A DNA stretch of 64,000 nt from Zygnema cylindricum (GCA_037447655.1 JBBHKE010000316.1:154001-218000), one strand, 5' to 3'; shown: positions 22,195 to 34,989, counted from the stretch's first letter. Made by a program: numbers and translations. The notes: generated by a model from the letters alone, not told the origin.

Positions 22195-22201
22195 TATAAA
22201 A
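22195..22201 (+). promoter_or_regulatory. Candidate TATA box of the GLG1-like gene
   Basis: TATAAAA lies about 360 bases before the start codon and is followed by a TC-rich leader at 22500-22530. The transcription start would be near 22225-22235. Assigned by motif and position only. Confidence 0.45.
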
Positions 22202-22552
22202 CCTTAATTGTTTCCTTTTCGTCTTTATCAACGACCACATCCTTGGGCAGCACAGCACGGTATTCTCACTGCTTTACAGACGAAACTTTTTCGCAAGTCG
22301 CTAACGGGTCAAAGAAATTTTCAGGGCAAGTTCGGGCAGTGGCTTAAAAATTTTGCGAAAAAAACAAAGAATAAAAAGCTCGAAAGCTCTTGACGTTCGG
22401 TTTATATTTCCTTCAGGTCCCCCCACCAGATTCATCATTGTTTTGCGACAGCAGCACTGGTCATCCTGCTGCTGTTCTTCCTCTACAACCAATAATTTTT
22501 AGTGTTGTCTCTCTCTCTTTCTCTTCTACTGTGAGCCCCTTATTGAGACATT

Positions 22553-25500
22553 ATGGTAAGTAAAATAAACTGTCTAGCTGTTCCTTTTTGGTAGTCGATT
22601 CATTTTTAGAAGGCCCATTGCTGGTTTTTCTTGCATTTTCCGTGTTGTAGTGATGTGGAATCATTTTTATTTGCACTGATCTGTACACTATTGTCTATTA
22701 TGTGCTGGAATTTTGCAGGGGAGGCGGATCTTCTTTCTATGTTTTATAGGACTCTTACTGTTCATTGGTACACTCTCCCTAGCAAGAGCTGCTCATACGG
22801 ATGCTGATGGCAGCCCGGCAGCAACTAGCGGATCCAAGAAGGCTGCATCTGACGATTCTGATGCTGCTTTGAGTAACGATGACGATTTCATGGGTGATGT
22901 AGGTGATGAGGAACTGGATGGAACTCCTATTCCGACTTCTCCCAAGAAGGCATCAGCCAAGGCAATTTCAGGCGACGATCTGTCCACTTCAGGTAGTTTT
23001 GGCAACATTTTTTATTTTAAAACCTTCTTCTTGTCGGCATGACTACGGCTCACACTTTTTGTTTCTTTACTAGGATAGGGAAGTTTCCGATTTATTTTGA
23101 ACGGAAGTTGGGGTTTTGTTGCAGGGAATTGTTCAAAGGAGATCCAAGAGTTTTGCAAGGACAAGGCTGTCGGACCAGCTGTCTATTTGGACTGCATTTC
23201 AGCCAGAATTAAATTCGAGAAAGCTGGCAACGATGATAAGGGTGAGAAGCTGATGATATTAGTAGCTCTTTGTGCTTTGTGCAAGTTTCTGCCTTTATCA
23301 TAGCTACTGTTCCATTTTTATCGCTGAAGCGGATTTGGCGGATCGTTTTCAGGCATTACGGTTTCTGCTGATTGCAAATCTGAACTCCAGCTGTTCAAAG
23401 TGGAGATGTACAAAGACGTCTCCAAAGACAAGAAAATGGGTGAGTTTTTTCAATGTTCTTTTCGGAACTGCTGGAATATAGCGTTTTAAATGCTGAATGT
23501 ATTTTACATTTTTCGTTTAAAATATCTGCCAGGCTTTTCAACCATCATGCTCACTGTGAATTGTAGTTAATTCTTGTATCTCAATCGTCTTTTTCCTTTT
23601 ATTGCAGAAACTGCCTGTAAGACTGACATCACGAAGTATTGTGATGACGATTTACTCTACCCTGAGCCAGGAAATATCCTAGCTTGTTTGAGGTGAGTCG
23701 TAGCCTGGATCCTTGATTTGTTAAAAAAAAATCACTGTTGATTGTTGATTTGTTTTGCTGAAACTTTTGTGAATTATGTGAATTGCTCGTTTGTGTTGAT
23801 GCAAGTCTTGGAAGTCTTGGGGTTTTTTTCAGGGAGATGAACCAGGTTAATGCTGTGACGGATGCATGCAAGACTGAAATTCTTCGCGCCCAGCTGGATG
23901 CCGCAAGTGATTTCATGCTTGATCCTAAGCTGAACGAGCTCTGTTCTGGAGAAGCAGAGAGGCTCTGCAAGGGTGTCCAGCCAGGGGAAGGTCGTATTCA
24001 AGACTGCCTCGTAAGTATTTCTCACAGAGTTTGAAATGAGAGAGGCTCTGCAAGGGTGTCCATCCAGGGGAAGGTCGTATTCAAGACTGCCTCGTAAGTA
24101 TTTCTCACAGAGTTTGAAATGAGAGAGGCTCTGCAAGGGTGTCCATCCAGGGGAAGGTCGTATTCAAGACTGCCTCGTAAGTATTTCTCACAGAGTTTGA
24201 AATGGGAACTTTACCGGTCACCATGGTTGTTTTTTCAAGCCATTAAAATTCTAACCCTGATGATTTTTGTTTTGATTTTATGTTCCTTCTCAGCGTTCAA
24301 ACCGTCCCAAGCTTACTTGGGAGTGTCAAGCTGAGCTTTTCCGGCAAGAAGTTGAAAATGTCCCTGATATTCGCCTCAATGTGCGACTTTACTCGGGTCA
24401 GTGACGTCTTTCAATCACATTTGTTTTGATACAAGCTGAATTGTTTGTGTTTATTATCAATGAATCATCTATGTGAATTGTTTGCTAAATGGTCTTTTTT
24501 AGCATATGCCTAAATCTTCCCTACCATTTTTGCAGCCTGTTTGAATGACAAAATGAAATTCTGCCCAAATGTTGCGCCTGGTGATGCTCAAGTTAAAGAT
24601 TGTCTTGAAGAGCATCGCCTAGATCCGGATTTTTCACCTGGTTGGTAAGTGGCCAGTTTTTTCTTGCATTTGTGTTATTTCTAATAGCTCCCTAACCAAC
24701 AGTCACTATGTATGTTAGCTGTACGCCTTGAACTGCCTTTACTTAGTGGAGGTTTTTTTTTATGGATGTAATGTACAGCACGACAGAATTTGACAAAATG
24801 ATGGAAAGGAGAGCGACAGACTTTCGACTGGACCCCACTCTCCGAAAGTTTTGCAGGGGTGATATCCATGATGTACGCTTCCACGACTTTTGACTCTTTG
24901 GCATAATTCTACATTGTTCGTTTGTTCAACGTATGAGCACTTTAACGATGACATTAACTCTGCAACTTTTTACAGATATGTTACCCATACGTTCAAGATA
25001 TCACAGGTGTTGCAAACGGGGATGCGAAAGTTATTCAATGTCTCCAAGACTTTCGAGATGAGTTAAAAGACCCTAAATGTAGAGAACAAGTGCATCAGCT
25101 CACCAAACGGGCAGCTGAAGACATTCGTTTTGATAGGCCACTTGCTGATGCTTGCTACAGTGAGTTTTTCCTATCAACCACGCTGACAGCATTTCAAAGC
25201 ATTTAGTTGGTGGTTGCCATGTCTTGCGGTTTTGGGTAATTTGGTTGAGATCGTGAGTTGTTGTTGTACACAGATCCGGCAATTTTCACAAACCTTTTTG
25301 ATTTTTCGTTTGCTTGTTGTGGAAACACTTTGTACTTATTCTTAATGCTACCTTTTTTAATCTTATTGTGTAGTTGATAGGACGACAATCTGTAAGGACG
25401 TTCCAGATGGTAGGGCACAAGTGTTTCGTTGCCTTCAAGATAACCGTGACGCACTGAAAGATATTTGTAGACAAGCTCTTTTTGATCAGGTGAGAGGCAG

Positions 25501-28500
25501 CTTGATTTGCTAGTATTGAAATCTGATGATTTTTGTCTACTGCCGAATTGCTTGTTCATGCTGTTTAATTAAACATGCTGTCTAATTAAACTTCATTTTT
25601 TTGGCTGAAACTGATTCTATGCAGGAAATCCGAATGGTTGAGGATATAGATTTCAAATTCCCAATGAGTCAGGCTTGCAGTGTTGAAAAAAATAACTTTT
25701 GCAATAACGTTTCTCCAGGTGTGTGCTGTCCTATAAGTGTAGCCTTGATTTGAGATTGGAAAATGTTTTTAATGATTTGTTGCTTGCCTTTTAGTGGAAA
25801 AGTACCTAATTTGTGTTGTTCTTCAACCAGCGTTGCAGGAGTAGAACTAGCAAAAGTGGTGGAAGTAGACATGGAAAAACAACAATAGCTATCAAACACC
25901 CACTCATTCAGTTAACTTTAAGTTGACACAAAATGTGACTCAATAAGCTAATATGCCCTTAATTTACCACAGTGATCCACAAGACAAAAAATTGACAATT
26001 CCCAAAATTGCAGTCCAAATGACCTAATAAACCATAAAATATGACGTTTGGAAGTTTCCCCAAAAATTGCTTTTAGAATATCATAATCCCAAAATTGGAT
26101 TATTTAAAATTGGCTAAGTTCTAAACGATATATTCACAGTGAGTTTGTATTGGTCACACAAATTCGAGTGATTGTGCAGTAAGTATTTATTAGTCACACA
26201 AATTTGAGAGTGATTGTACTAAAGTTCTATCTTGACTTACGACAAAGTATCCAACCTATATATTACTGTACCTTGAGTACTTCCAAAAACCTAATTATTA
26301 TTTTCCAAAGACTAATTAATGAAACACTATTTTCTATTACGCTAAACTACAAAATGATGCTTTTCAAATGTATACGGACAATGGACCGTACATTAAAAGT
26401 TTGTGGTGCTTAGTCAACCGACTGTGGTAGTGTATTAAGTACCTGAGTGCGTATGATTTGCTTTGTCACTTGTGGTCCCAAGTGAATCGCGTTCGTCGAC
26501 ACTATTCGAATCAATGATTTTAATAAGTATTGTACCATATATTTCCAAAATATCAAACCAGATTTTGTTTGTCTGATCTGGCGAATCCACTCGTCTACTG
26601 CGTGACGCGTGTAATTGATTGTCGGCGTCACTTCGCAAAACGTGCATAAGATTATCTTCTCGACACACGTTTTTGTAGAGGTAAAATACACTCTATTGTA
26701 CTTCTGCTCCTGTTACACTAATAAATATAAGTATTACATAAAACTACTTAAGTCTTTTTGGTCTTGTTGACAGCCTTGTCTACTAAATATATAGATTTCA
26801 ATTTTCAACACTCCTTAAAATCTTTAGACTCTGTTACTCACTTAGTCCAATAGCCTTTTTGCAAAATTGCAACTTAGGTGTGTTAAAGGCTTTTGTTAAC
26901 ATTTCAGCCACCATCTTCTCATCCGGTAAATAACACAACTTAAATGACTTTTGTAAGTAGTTTTTCTTTGACAAAGTGAACCCTAACATCCCTGTGTTCG
27001 CTCTTAAAGTGATGGTTGAGGTTAGAGGCATTTGCAATGGATGCCTGGATGTCTCACCAAATAGCCTGAGAACCAGTTTCCATATACCCAAGTTCATGTA
27101 AAATGGACTCGACCGATAAAAGCTCATTGAGGGTGGAAGCTGTTGCCATATATTCTGACTCCATTTTGGATTGAGTTGTAAACTTTTGTAATTTTCTACC
27201 CCAGCAGCAAGTTCCATCTTCAATCTAGAAAACAAAGTCGGTTGTAAATTTCCAACTTGGTATGCTTCCATAGCTACCATCGCTCCACGTCTTTATTTTC
27301 ACCTCTCTTTTGAGTACAAGCTTAAGATTTCGATTACGTGCAAGATATATCAACACCCTTTTTGTTGCTTCCCAGTTTGCCCTTTTAAGATTTTGTGGAC
27401 TTCTACTCAAAACTCCCACAACTGCAGCAACATCCGAGCTCGTACAGTTCATAAAATATTTAAGAGTTCCAACTACCTGTCTATATGGCTTTGAAGCCAT
27501 AAACTCTTCCTCCCTTGTCTGTAGATTCTCTCAAACCATTATGCCTGAATCTCAATCAATTCTTTCCAATTTCTGTCTGAATTCCATGGGAGTTACACAT
27601 CCTCTACATGTTTCATTTCAAATCTTTCCAGCATGTTACTTATTGTTTCTTTTTGAGTCGACATAATCAACATTTTGTTTTTGTCCCTTTCTTCCTGTAT
27701 ACCTGTGATATATTGGGCATTTCCGAGGTCTTTCATCTCAAACCTAGACCTTGAAGCTGCTTTAATGTCGTTTATCTCATTCATTGACTTACTTATTAAT
27801 AATAAGTCATCCACATATACAGCAATGTACAGTATCCCATCCTCCCTTTGTAAGTCATATTCAAAAAAATCTGAGCTTTTAAAACCTATCCTAGTCAAAA
27901 ACTCATCTAACTTCAAATTTTATTGCCCAGGGCCTTGTTTTAGCCCATACAATGATTTCACCAGCTTAAACACTAATTCTCTTTGTCTTTTTTTTCATAT
28001 ATATCAAGCTATTTCATGTAAATAGTCTCTTCTAACTCCCTATGCAAAGAAGTAATTTTAACTTCCATTTAATTTATTTCCATATTCTCTATAGCCCCTA
28101 GACTTAGCCGAATTCTAATAGTAGGAAATCTAAAAACTGGAGAGAAGGTTTTCTCAAAGTCAATACCTTATTTTTGATTGTATCTTTGGCCACCAGTTTG
28201 GCCTTATACCCTTCAATGTTGTTGTCGGGGTTCAGTTTCACCTTGAATACCTATTTGCTGTCGATGGCTTTTCTTCCCGGAGAAAGATCCACTAGCTTTT
28301 ATGTTTTTGCCTCCACAATAGACTTTCATTTCATTGTTTGCTGCCTCGATCTTGTGATTACTCTTAGGTGATGAAAAGGTCTCCTAAATTGTTAAAGGCT
28401 CCTGTGTAGCTGCAGAACAAGCAAAGTGAGAGCTTGCTTGCTGAAGGTCTACTAGATCTCCGTCCCCTCGGAAATTCTGAGGTTGAAATTGTCGACAGCT

Positions 28501-31500
28501 TTTGTTTTGACTGCCTTGTCTGATGCGTGACTTGTGCTAATTTAGACTGTGTAACAGTTCGTTCCGCTTGAGTTGGAACCCGTGGTGAAGCATCCTGAGA
28601 AGTCACTTGGGGAATTAAAGAAAGAGGTGTCCCTCTTGCCTTTTTAAAGTAAACTTGCTGTGTATGGTGAAAATGTAAAATTCATGTTTATCTTTTGCCG
28701 CTTGGTCTGGCACTGTAAATAAGTCAACCAAATCATGTTCATCTTTAATCTAGATCTGTCCAAAGATAATCACTTTCTGTTTTTCAAAAACAATCACTCT
28801 ATAACCTTTTGCATTATTTCCATACCCTATGAAAATTCTCGATATGCCTTTAGTATCCATTTTCCCTCTATCCTGTGAAGTATCTAGAATTAAACACTTG
28901 TTACCAAAGATCTTGATTAACATCTGGTTTGTCCCCAGGCCAAAGCTTATAAGGTGTAGTACTTAAATATCTAGATGCAATTATGTTTTCATTGTAAACA
29001 GTAATTAAGTGTTGTAGCCCAGAATTTCAGATCTAGCCCTTTATATGCAAGCATGGACCGAGCACTTTCTGTCACTGTCCTATTTAATCTCTCAAAAACA
29101 CCATTCTGTTCTGGTGTATATAGAACTGTAAGATTGTGATTGATACCTTCTTGAAAAAAAAACTCTTTGAATTTTTTTGATGTGTATTCTCCCCCATTGT
29201 CCGATCTCAACGTCAAGATTGGAACCCCCCTAAAGCTTTTCCGCCCACGCTTTGTAGTGTTTGAAGTGAGTAAACACTTCACTTTTATGTTGCATTAAGT
29301 AAACTTTGGTGTACCTCGATTAGTCACCCGTGGATGTAACCATATAGTGGACGCCTCCAGCCGAAGCCACTTGTGAAGGACTGAGAACACCAGAATATGT
29401 TAGTTGCAAGACTTTGTCCGATCCGTGGTGTGTTTCTTGAGGAAATGGCAAACTGTGGATCTTGCCAAGTGAACAACCATCACATGATTTGATAAGATGA
29501 GAAGTGAGAGAAACTCCATCAACCTTTCCCAAATTCACCATTTTCTTTAGACTATCATAATTCATATATCCTAACCTTTTGTGCCTCAACTCATTATCAG
29601 ATTGGATGTTAGAGTAGAGAACATAATTTTTTTTTTATATTCAGCCATGTCTATCTGGTATACTTTGTTAGAATCTCTAGTTCCTGTCATTGCTACTTTC
29701 CCTTTTTTGCTTAGAACCTGTCTACCTCCTTTCCGAATGACTTCAAAGCCTTTACTCTCCACGAAGGATGTAGAAAAAAGATTCTTCTTAAAGTCTAAAA
29801 CATACAAAACATTGTGAATAGGTTTCTCTACTGACTTTCTCCCCACATCTACCATCAAAGATACATCACCTTGAGCTGAGGTTTGAATACTCATGCCACA
29901 AGCATAGTAGATATTTGGAGATGTTTGCTACAGATTTTTAAAAGCCGCTTTGTTCCATCACATGTTGGCCGATGCTCCCGTGTGCATGATCCATCCCGCA
30001 TCCTTTGGACCCTCCATGGCTGCCGCCATAGCTAATAACACCGCCTCCTCTTGCTCAGTGAAGTTTAGTGACTCATCTGCATCAGTTGCTGAAGCTAAAA
30101 ATAAAGCATTTCCACTGGTAGGATTCCCAAAAAAGCCTTTGTGATATTGGCTTTGCTGCCAACCTGGCATGTTTGAACCCGTCTCATTTGCCTTTTTCAG
30201 CTAACGGGAACCCGTCTCATTTGCCTTTTTCAGCTAACGGCAGTACCTGTATCCATGTCCTTTCTCAAAGCAATAAAAATAAGTAGTAGAAAATGGCATG
30301 TTTGGCCTTTGACTATACTGATGAAACTGATTTTGATTTTGGTTAAATTGACTCCAATTCTGATTAACATGATTTCTTTTGTCAAAGTCTGTTGCAAAAG
30401 CTTCAACCTGTCCTTCTCCTTCATGGAGTTTAGTATTAATCTCTTCTTCCAATATAAGATTATATGCTAACTGAAATGACCAGCTAGCCTTATCATGACT
30501 TTTTAATTGAACAGACACACCCTTCATGTTACTACGGAGACCTGTAATAAGCAAAGTTGTTTGTTGAAACTCGGGAAAAAAACCACCAGCAGAAAAATTT
30601 GCATCAAGAAGTGCACAAAAATTGTCACATTACTCGACCATAGTTCCCCCCGAGTATTTGTACCGCCAAATTTTTCTAGCCACCAAGAGCTCCTCTTGGA
30701 CATTCGCTTTCTCAAAAGCAAATTTCAGGGATGTCCAAATCTCGCTCGCCTTGTTCATTTTCAGTCGAGACATGACCAGATTTTCTGAAATACAAAGAAT
30801 GAGATTGTTCCTTGCCATTCAATTCTTTTTCGCCCAACTCGGATCTGTTTCATCAAGGGAGCTATCCAAGACCCCCAAATTCAAATGAAGATTCATCCAG
30901 TGCCGCTCAGTACGCATACTTTTGGCCATTGAAGATAGGGATTCTTGACCAAAGGCCTACAACCTGTTGTTCTACAACCACCGTTGCAGGAGAAGAACCA
31001 GCAGTTGTAGTGGAAGTACTCATGGAAAAACATTGCAGGAGAAGAACCAGCAGTTGTAGTGGAAGTACTCATGGAAAAACAGCAGAAGCTAGTAAACACC
31101 CACTCATCAGCCATTTTTCAGCTGACACAAAATGTGACTGAAAAAGCCAATATGCCCCAAATGTACCATAGTGACACATCTAAAAATAAACTGACAATTC
31201 CCAAATTTGCAGCCCAAATGACCCAGTAAACCATAAGATATGACGTCTAGAAGTTTCCTAAAAACTGCCCTTAGAATATCATAATCCCAAAACAAGATGA
31301 TTCAACATTGGCTAAATCTTAAACTACATACTCACAGTGAGTATCTATTGGTCACACTAATTCGGGTGATTGTACTACAGTACTATCTTGACTTACGACA
31401 AAGTAACCAACCTGTACTTTATTGTACCATGAGTACTTCCAAAAACCTAATTATTACTTTCCAAAAACTAATTAATAAAACACTGTTTTCTATTAAATAT

Positions 31501-34500
31501 ATACAGATAGTGGGCCGTACAACAAATGTTTCGGGTGCTTAGTCAACGGAGGGCGTTAAAGTCTAGCCGATTGTGGTAGTGTAGTACGAAGCACCTGAGT
31601 GCGTACGGTATGCTTCGTCACTTGTGGTCCCTCGTGAATCGCGTCTGTCGACACGATTCGAATCAATGATCATAATAAGTACCGTTCCATACATTTCCGA
31701 AATATCTGGACCAGATTCCGTTCGTCTGATCCGGCGAATCCACTCGTCTACTGCGTGACGGGTGTAACCAATTGTCGACGCCACTCTGTAAAACCGGCAT
31801 AAGATTCTCTTGTCGACACACGTCCTTGTAGAGGTACAATACACTCTATTGTACTTCTGCTACTGTAACACTAATGAGGGTAAGTATTACATAAAATTAC
31901 TTAGAAAATATTCTAAGTCCTTTTGGTCTCCTCTCACAGCCCTATCTACTGAATATAAAGATTTCAATTTACAACAGTTTGTATCTCTATGAAATATGCT
32001 CTCCAGTTCAACAGAATCTTTTCTCAAATCACCTCTTGAATATCTCGCTTTGTTCATGTTCTCTCTGCCTTCTCTACAGGTCATGCGGCAGTTATTAAAT
32101 GTCTTCAGGAACACCTGAGTGACCCAGAGATGGGAGCGGAGTGTAGCAAAGAAATTCAACGCGATCAGTTGCTCTCTGCTCAAGGTAAATCATCTGTAGT
32201 GAGTTTGTTTTTACATGTCTTTTGAATGTTTTTTCCTCTTTATCAGTTTGGGCACTAGCAGTTGGCCATTAGTAGTTTGTTACTTAGGAATGTATTCGAC
32301 TTTAGGTAGCCCTGTGACCTGGAGCCCTTGCAGCCTGGGGTATTTTATAGAATTGAAGGAACAGGAGGTCTGAGAGGTTAAATGTCAAAAACTCCCCCGA
32401 TTTTGTTTGCTACACTGCTCCTTGCTGCATTAGTAGACCTCAACATGAGATGCTGTTTAGTGTTTTCATTTTTCCTTTTCTTTACATATTTTGTGCTAGC
32501 AGATGAGTTAATCTGATATCAGATCTGAAATCATTCCTAGTATTTTGAAGCTTATCTCAAACAGGCAGGGTATGATTTTGCTTCAAAAGCATCATTTCTT
32601 GACAATTTGGTATTTTTTTTTTTCTTTAGGAAATTTAGGCTCAATTTTTTCTATTTTGGGGCTTACTTCATACTTGCAGATTATCGACTGAATTACCGCT
32701 TGAACAGGGCATGCTACAATGATGTCCAAAAGATGTGCTTGAAGGTTTGTGACAAGGTGTTGGAAGGTGGATCGGTTATATGCGGTGGTAGTGTTCTTAA
32801 GTGTTTATCATCCAACAAAGAAAAAATTGAGTCCAAAGCCTGTAAGCAAGAGGTTTTCTCATTTGAGAAGCAGGAGGTGACAGATATTAGGCTTGATGTA
32901 CCTCTTCAGAATGCATGCAAAAATGATCTCCGGAAATTCTGCCCTCAAGTGAGCAAAGACCATGTCTGGACTCTGACTTGTCTGCGAAAGAACAGGGACA
33001 AGTTGACAGAAGAATGTAAAGCAGAAGAACTCCGTTTCAGTATCATGGAGGTCTGTCAACATCCTGTAAACCCTGTCTGGTGGACTTGTTTTGTAAATGC
33101 TCTGCTTTGAGTGAAGGTTATAGGATTTACTGCAATCTTGTTCATGAATGTCTTTCAACTTTTCTTTTCTTTTGCATTTTCCTCGGTCAGTTTGTCTTGC
33201 TACATTGTTGAATGGGGGCTTGCTGTTTAGATGCTGATGTGCAGGACTCTTTTCTGATAATTTTTTTGTTGAATTGGCTTGTGATTTGCAGGCATCAGAC
33301 ATACGCCTGACTCCTACTCTCATGAACGCTTGTGGACAAGGTTGGTAAAAATCTTTAAAATGATGCTTTGTATATCTGTGGATGAACTTCCTCAATCAGT
33401 TTTGTTATTATGCTGCCTTCAACACGCTCAATGGGGTGATGTAACAAGCTTGCTACAATGAATTTTGGGTTGTGAGACTTATTTGCAGAATATGTAATGA
33501 CTATTTTTGTCGTTTCTGGGTTTTGCAGAGTTACAAGGGTTCTGTAAAGATGTTCCTCCTCCCGGAGGACAGTCTTTCAAGTGCTTGCAGTCAAATTTGG
33601 AGGCGGTTGGCATGGGAGATGCATGCAAGGGCGAAGTAAATTTACAGGAGGCACGGCAGGCCACCAATTATATACTAGATGTCCGTGTTCGCAAAGAATG
33701 TGAATCTGATGTTCAGCAACTGTGCCCGGATGTTGACAAAGGACAGGAAGGCCATGCTCTGGTTTTGAAATGTTTTGTTGACAAGTTCAAGAAACTTAGT
33801 GCTTCATGCGCTTCCGAGGTAAGTGGTTCTCTTTCTGTCATTCTAAGTGATGATGTGCTAGGGTCTTCTGGTGCAGTCAGGCTGGAATCTCGCTTGGGCG
33901 GAAGTATTTCAGGTCATTTATGGGCAGGTGCCTTTGATTCTGATTGTTTTTTTACGCGTGTCTATTTTATTTTTTAAGCTGCTTTCATCTATTCTCAGCA
34001 ACCATTTTGCTCTCGTAGTTGTCCCTTGACAATCCATTCTATTTTAGACCTAATTGCCTGAAATGTGGGATTAGACGAGCAACTTGCAGATTTCTGTGCT
34101 GGTTTGCAAATTGATTACCTATCATCCTCTTTTGCAGGTTTCATATGCAGTAAGAATGGCTCTTTGGCAGTATCAGAAGGGAGCCGAACTTACAAAAGCA
34201 TGTGACCCATTCTTGGAAACACCAGCTGTCATTCAACAGTGTAACCTAGAGGATGCGAAGCCTATCAATGGAACAGTCATAGGTGTCTATGGGCAATGCC
34301 TCATTCAGCAAAAATGGTCGACATTGGCAAACAAAGAATGTAAGAGGATTGTGAAGGTTGTTGCGAAGGAGGGAGGACATGTGGGAGGCCAGATTGATGA
34401 TAGCAAACTTCAGGAGACGATTGAGAAATTGCAAAAGGTGAATATTTCCTTCAACTTACTAGTGAAATTAGTTGATTTTACTGTGCATGAAAGAAGGTTG

Positions 34501-34900
34501 GTTTATTGTTAATTGAATAATCTTTTGTTGGTCACCTAAGCATTTTCTTCCTGTTTTTTCTGGTCGTTTTATGGTTCTGTTTTTTCTTCTGTTTTGTTTT
34601 TACCTCCTGTACAAATTGTGAACCATTGCGGCACCATACAGGGGTTTGTACTTTTAAATATTCATACTGAGACCAACAGGATATTTGAACATCTGCAAAG
34701 GTTTGTTTAATTATTTTGTACTTTTTGCTTGTTTACTTTGCTTTAAGAATTTTTAGTATGCAAAAGAATTTAATAATATGCAAAATACTAATATCTCCAC
34801 ATCTACCTGTGTGCAGCTGCAGGCTGTGACGGTCAAGGCTCAAACGGTTTGGTTCTCTCTGGCTGAATCGCGTTTGTTGCGATGGCCTCTCTGGTGGTAG
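22553..34900 (+). CDS. Golgi cysteine-rich protein, GLG1 (MG160/ESL-1)-like, 18 coding exons
   Basis: GLG1-family proteins are Golgi type I membrane glycoproteins built of cysteine-rich repeats of about 58 residues. Coding exons: 22553-22555 (ATG only), 22719-22992, 23125-23241, 23353-23439, 23608-23692, 23833-24010, 24294-24396, 24536-24644, 24779-24872, 24976-25159, 25374-25489, 25625-25718, 32080-32184, 32680-33050, 33292-33340, 33529-33818, 34138-34437 and 34817-34900. All phases agree; total 880 codons plus stop. Exon 2 gives a signal peptide (IFFLCFIGLLLFIGTLSLA) and an acidic spacer. The remainder repeats C-x3-hydrophobic-x2-FC, CLxxxxxxL and C patterns, for example ACKNDLRKFCPQV and ADACYIDRTTICKDV. 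Intron 12 carries an antisense Copia. The predicted end lacks the expected membrane anchor, which is present one frame away at 34867-34989. The last exon is the least certain. Confidence 0.9.
23955..24203 (+). repeat. 83-bp triplication spanning exon 6 end and its splice donor
   Basis: Three head-to-tail copies (about 23955-24037, 24038-24120, 24121-24203). Each contains GACTGCCTC followed by the donor GTAAGT, so intron 6 has three identical donors. Copies 2 and 3 are nearly identical; copy 1 differs by a few bases in the exon. TTCTCACAG inside each unit could serve as an acceptor. Confidence 0.92.
25814..26810 (-). repeat. 3' LTR of the old Copia
   Basis: In minus-strand sense the LTR starts TGTTGAAAATTG directly after the purine tract AAGGAG. 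CpG-containing words seen in the other LTR are often TG or CA here. Confidence 0.75.
26822..30964 (-). pseudogene. Degenerate Copia gag-pol
   Basis: Fragments in Copia order on the minus strand. Gag-like: 30818-30234. Protease-like: GWIMHTGASANM near 30000, with the active-site Asp replaced by His. Integrase: 29589-28989 with HKRLGY, CDGC and RSDNGGEYTS...TPEQNGV. Reverse transcriptase: 27916-27593 with YVDDLL. RNase H end: 27500-26834. Many stops and frameshifts separate them. The catalytic YVDD is intact, but no continuous frame remains. Confidence 0.85.
30965..31976 (-). repeat. 5' LTR of the old Copia, with 49-bp internal duplication
   Basis: Ends CAACA at 31976 next to GTTTG. The segment 30984-31032 is repeated exactly or nearly so at 31033-31081, a duplication absent from the other LTR. 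Confidence 0.8.
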
Positions 34901-34989
34901 TGATCATTGGGGCAGGCCATGCAGTCTACAAGAAATACTATGACCCCAGAAGAAACAACACTGTAGTCGCTAAAGCAGGAGATGTATGA
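34867..34989 (+). pseudogene. Out-of-frame membrane anchor and tail of the GLG1-like protein
   Basis: In the +1 frame relative to the last exon, the sequence encodes MASLVVVIIGAGHAVYKKYY followed by a basic/polar tail and a stop at 34987-34989. This is what a GLG1-type C-terminus should look like: one membrane span and a short cytosolic tail. A TGA at 34864-34866 and the lack of an AG between it and the anchor prevent reaching it by splicing. A one-base indel near 34855-34872 (assembly error or real mutation) is the simplest reading. Confidence 0.55.

Larger units (their letters stand above)
25814..31976 (-). mobile_element. Old Ty1/Copia element, antisense in GLG1-like intron 12
   Basis: Two LTRs of about 1 kb (25814-26810 and 30965-31976) flank degenerate Copia coding sequence on the minus strand. 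Flanks ATTTG and GTTTG look like a 5-bp target duplication with one change. The LTRs differ by perhaps 10-15 percent and the reading frames are broken throughout, so the insertion is old. The host gene's splice phases are consistent on both sides, so the element was fixed as intron sequence. Confidence 0.85.

Noticed and set aside
27310-28371. Plus-strand open frames of 60-118 codons
   Set aside because: Shadows of the antisense Copia RT/RNase H coding region.
32859-33395. 178-codon minus-strand open frame
   Set aside because: Shadow of GLG1-like exons 14-15 on the opposite strand.
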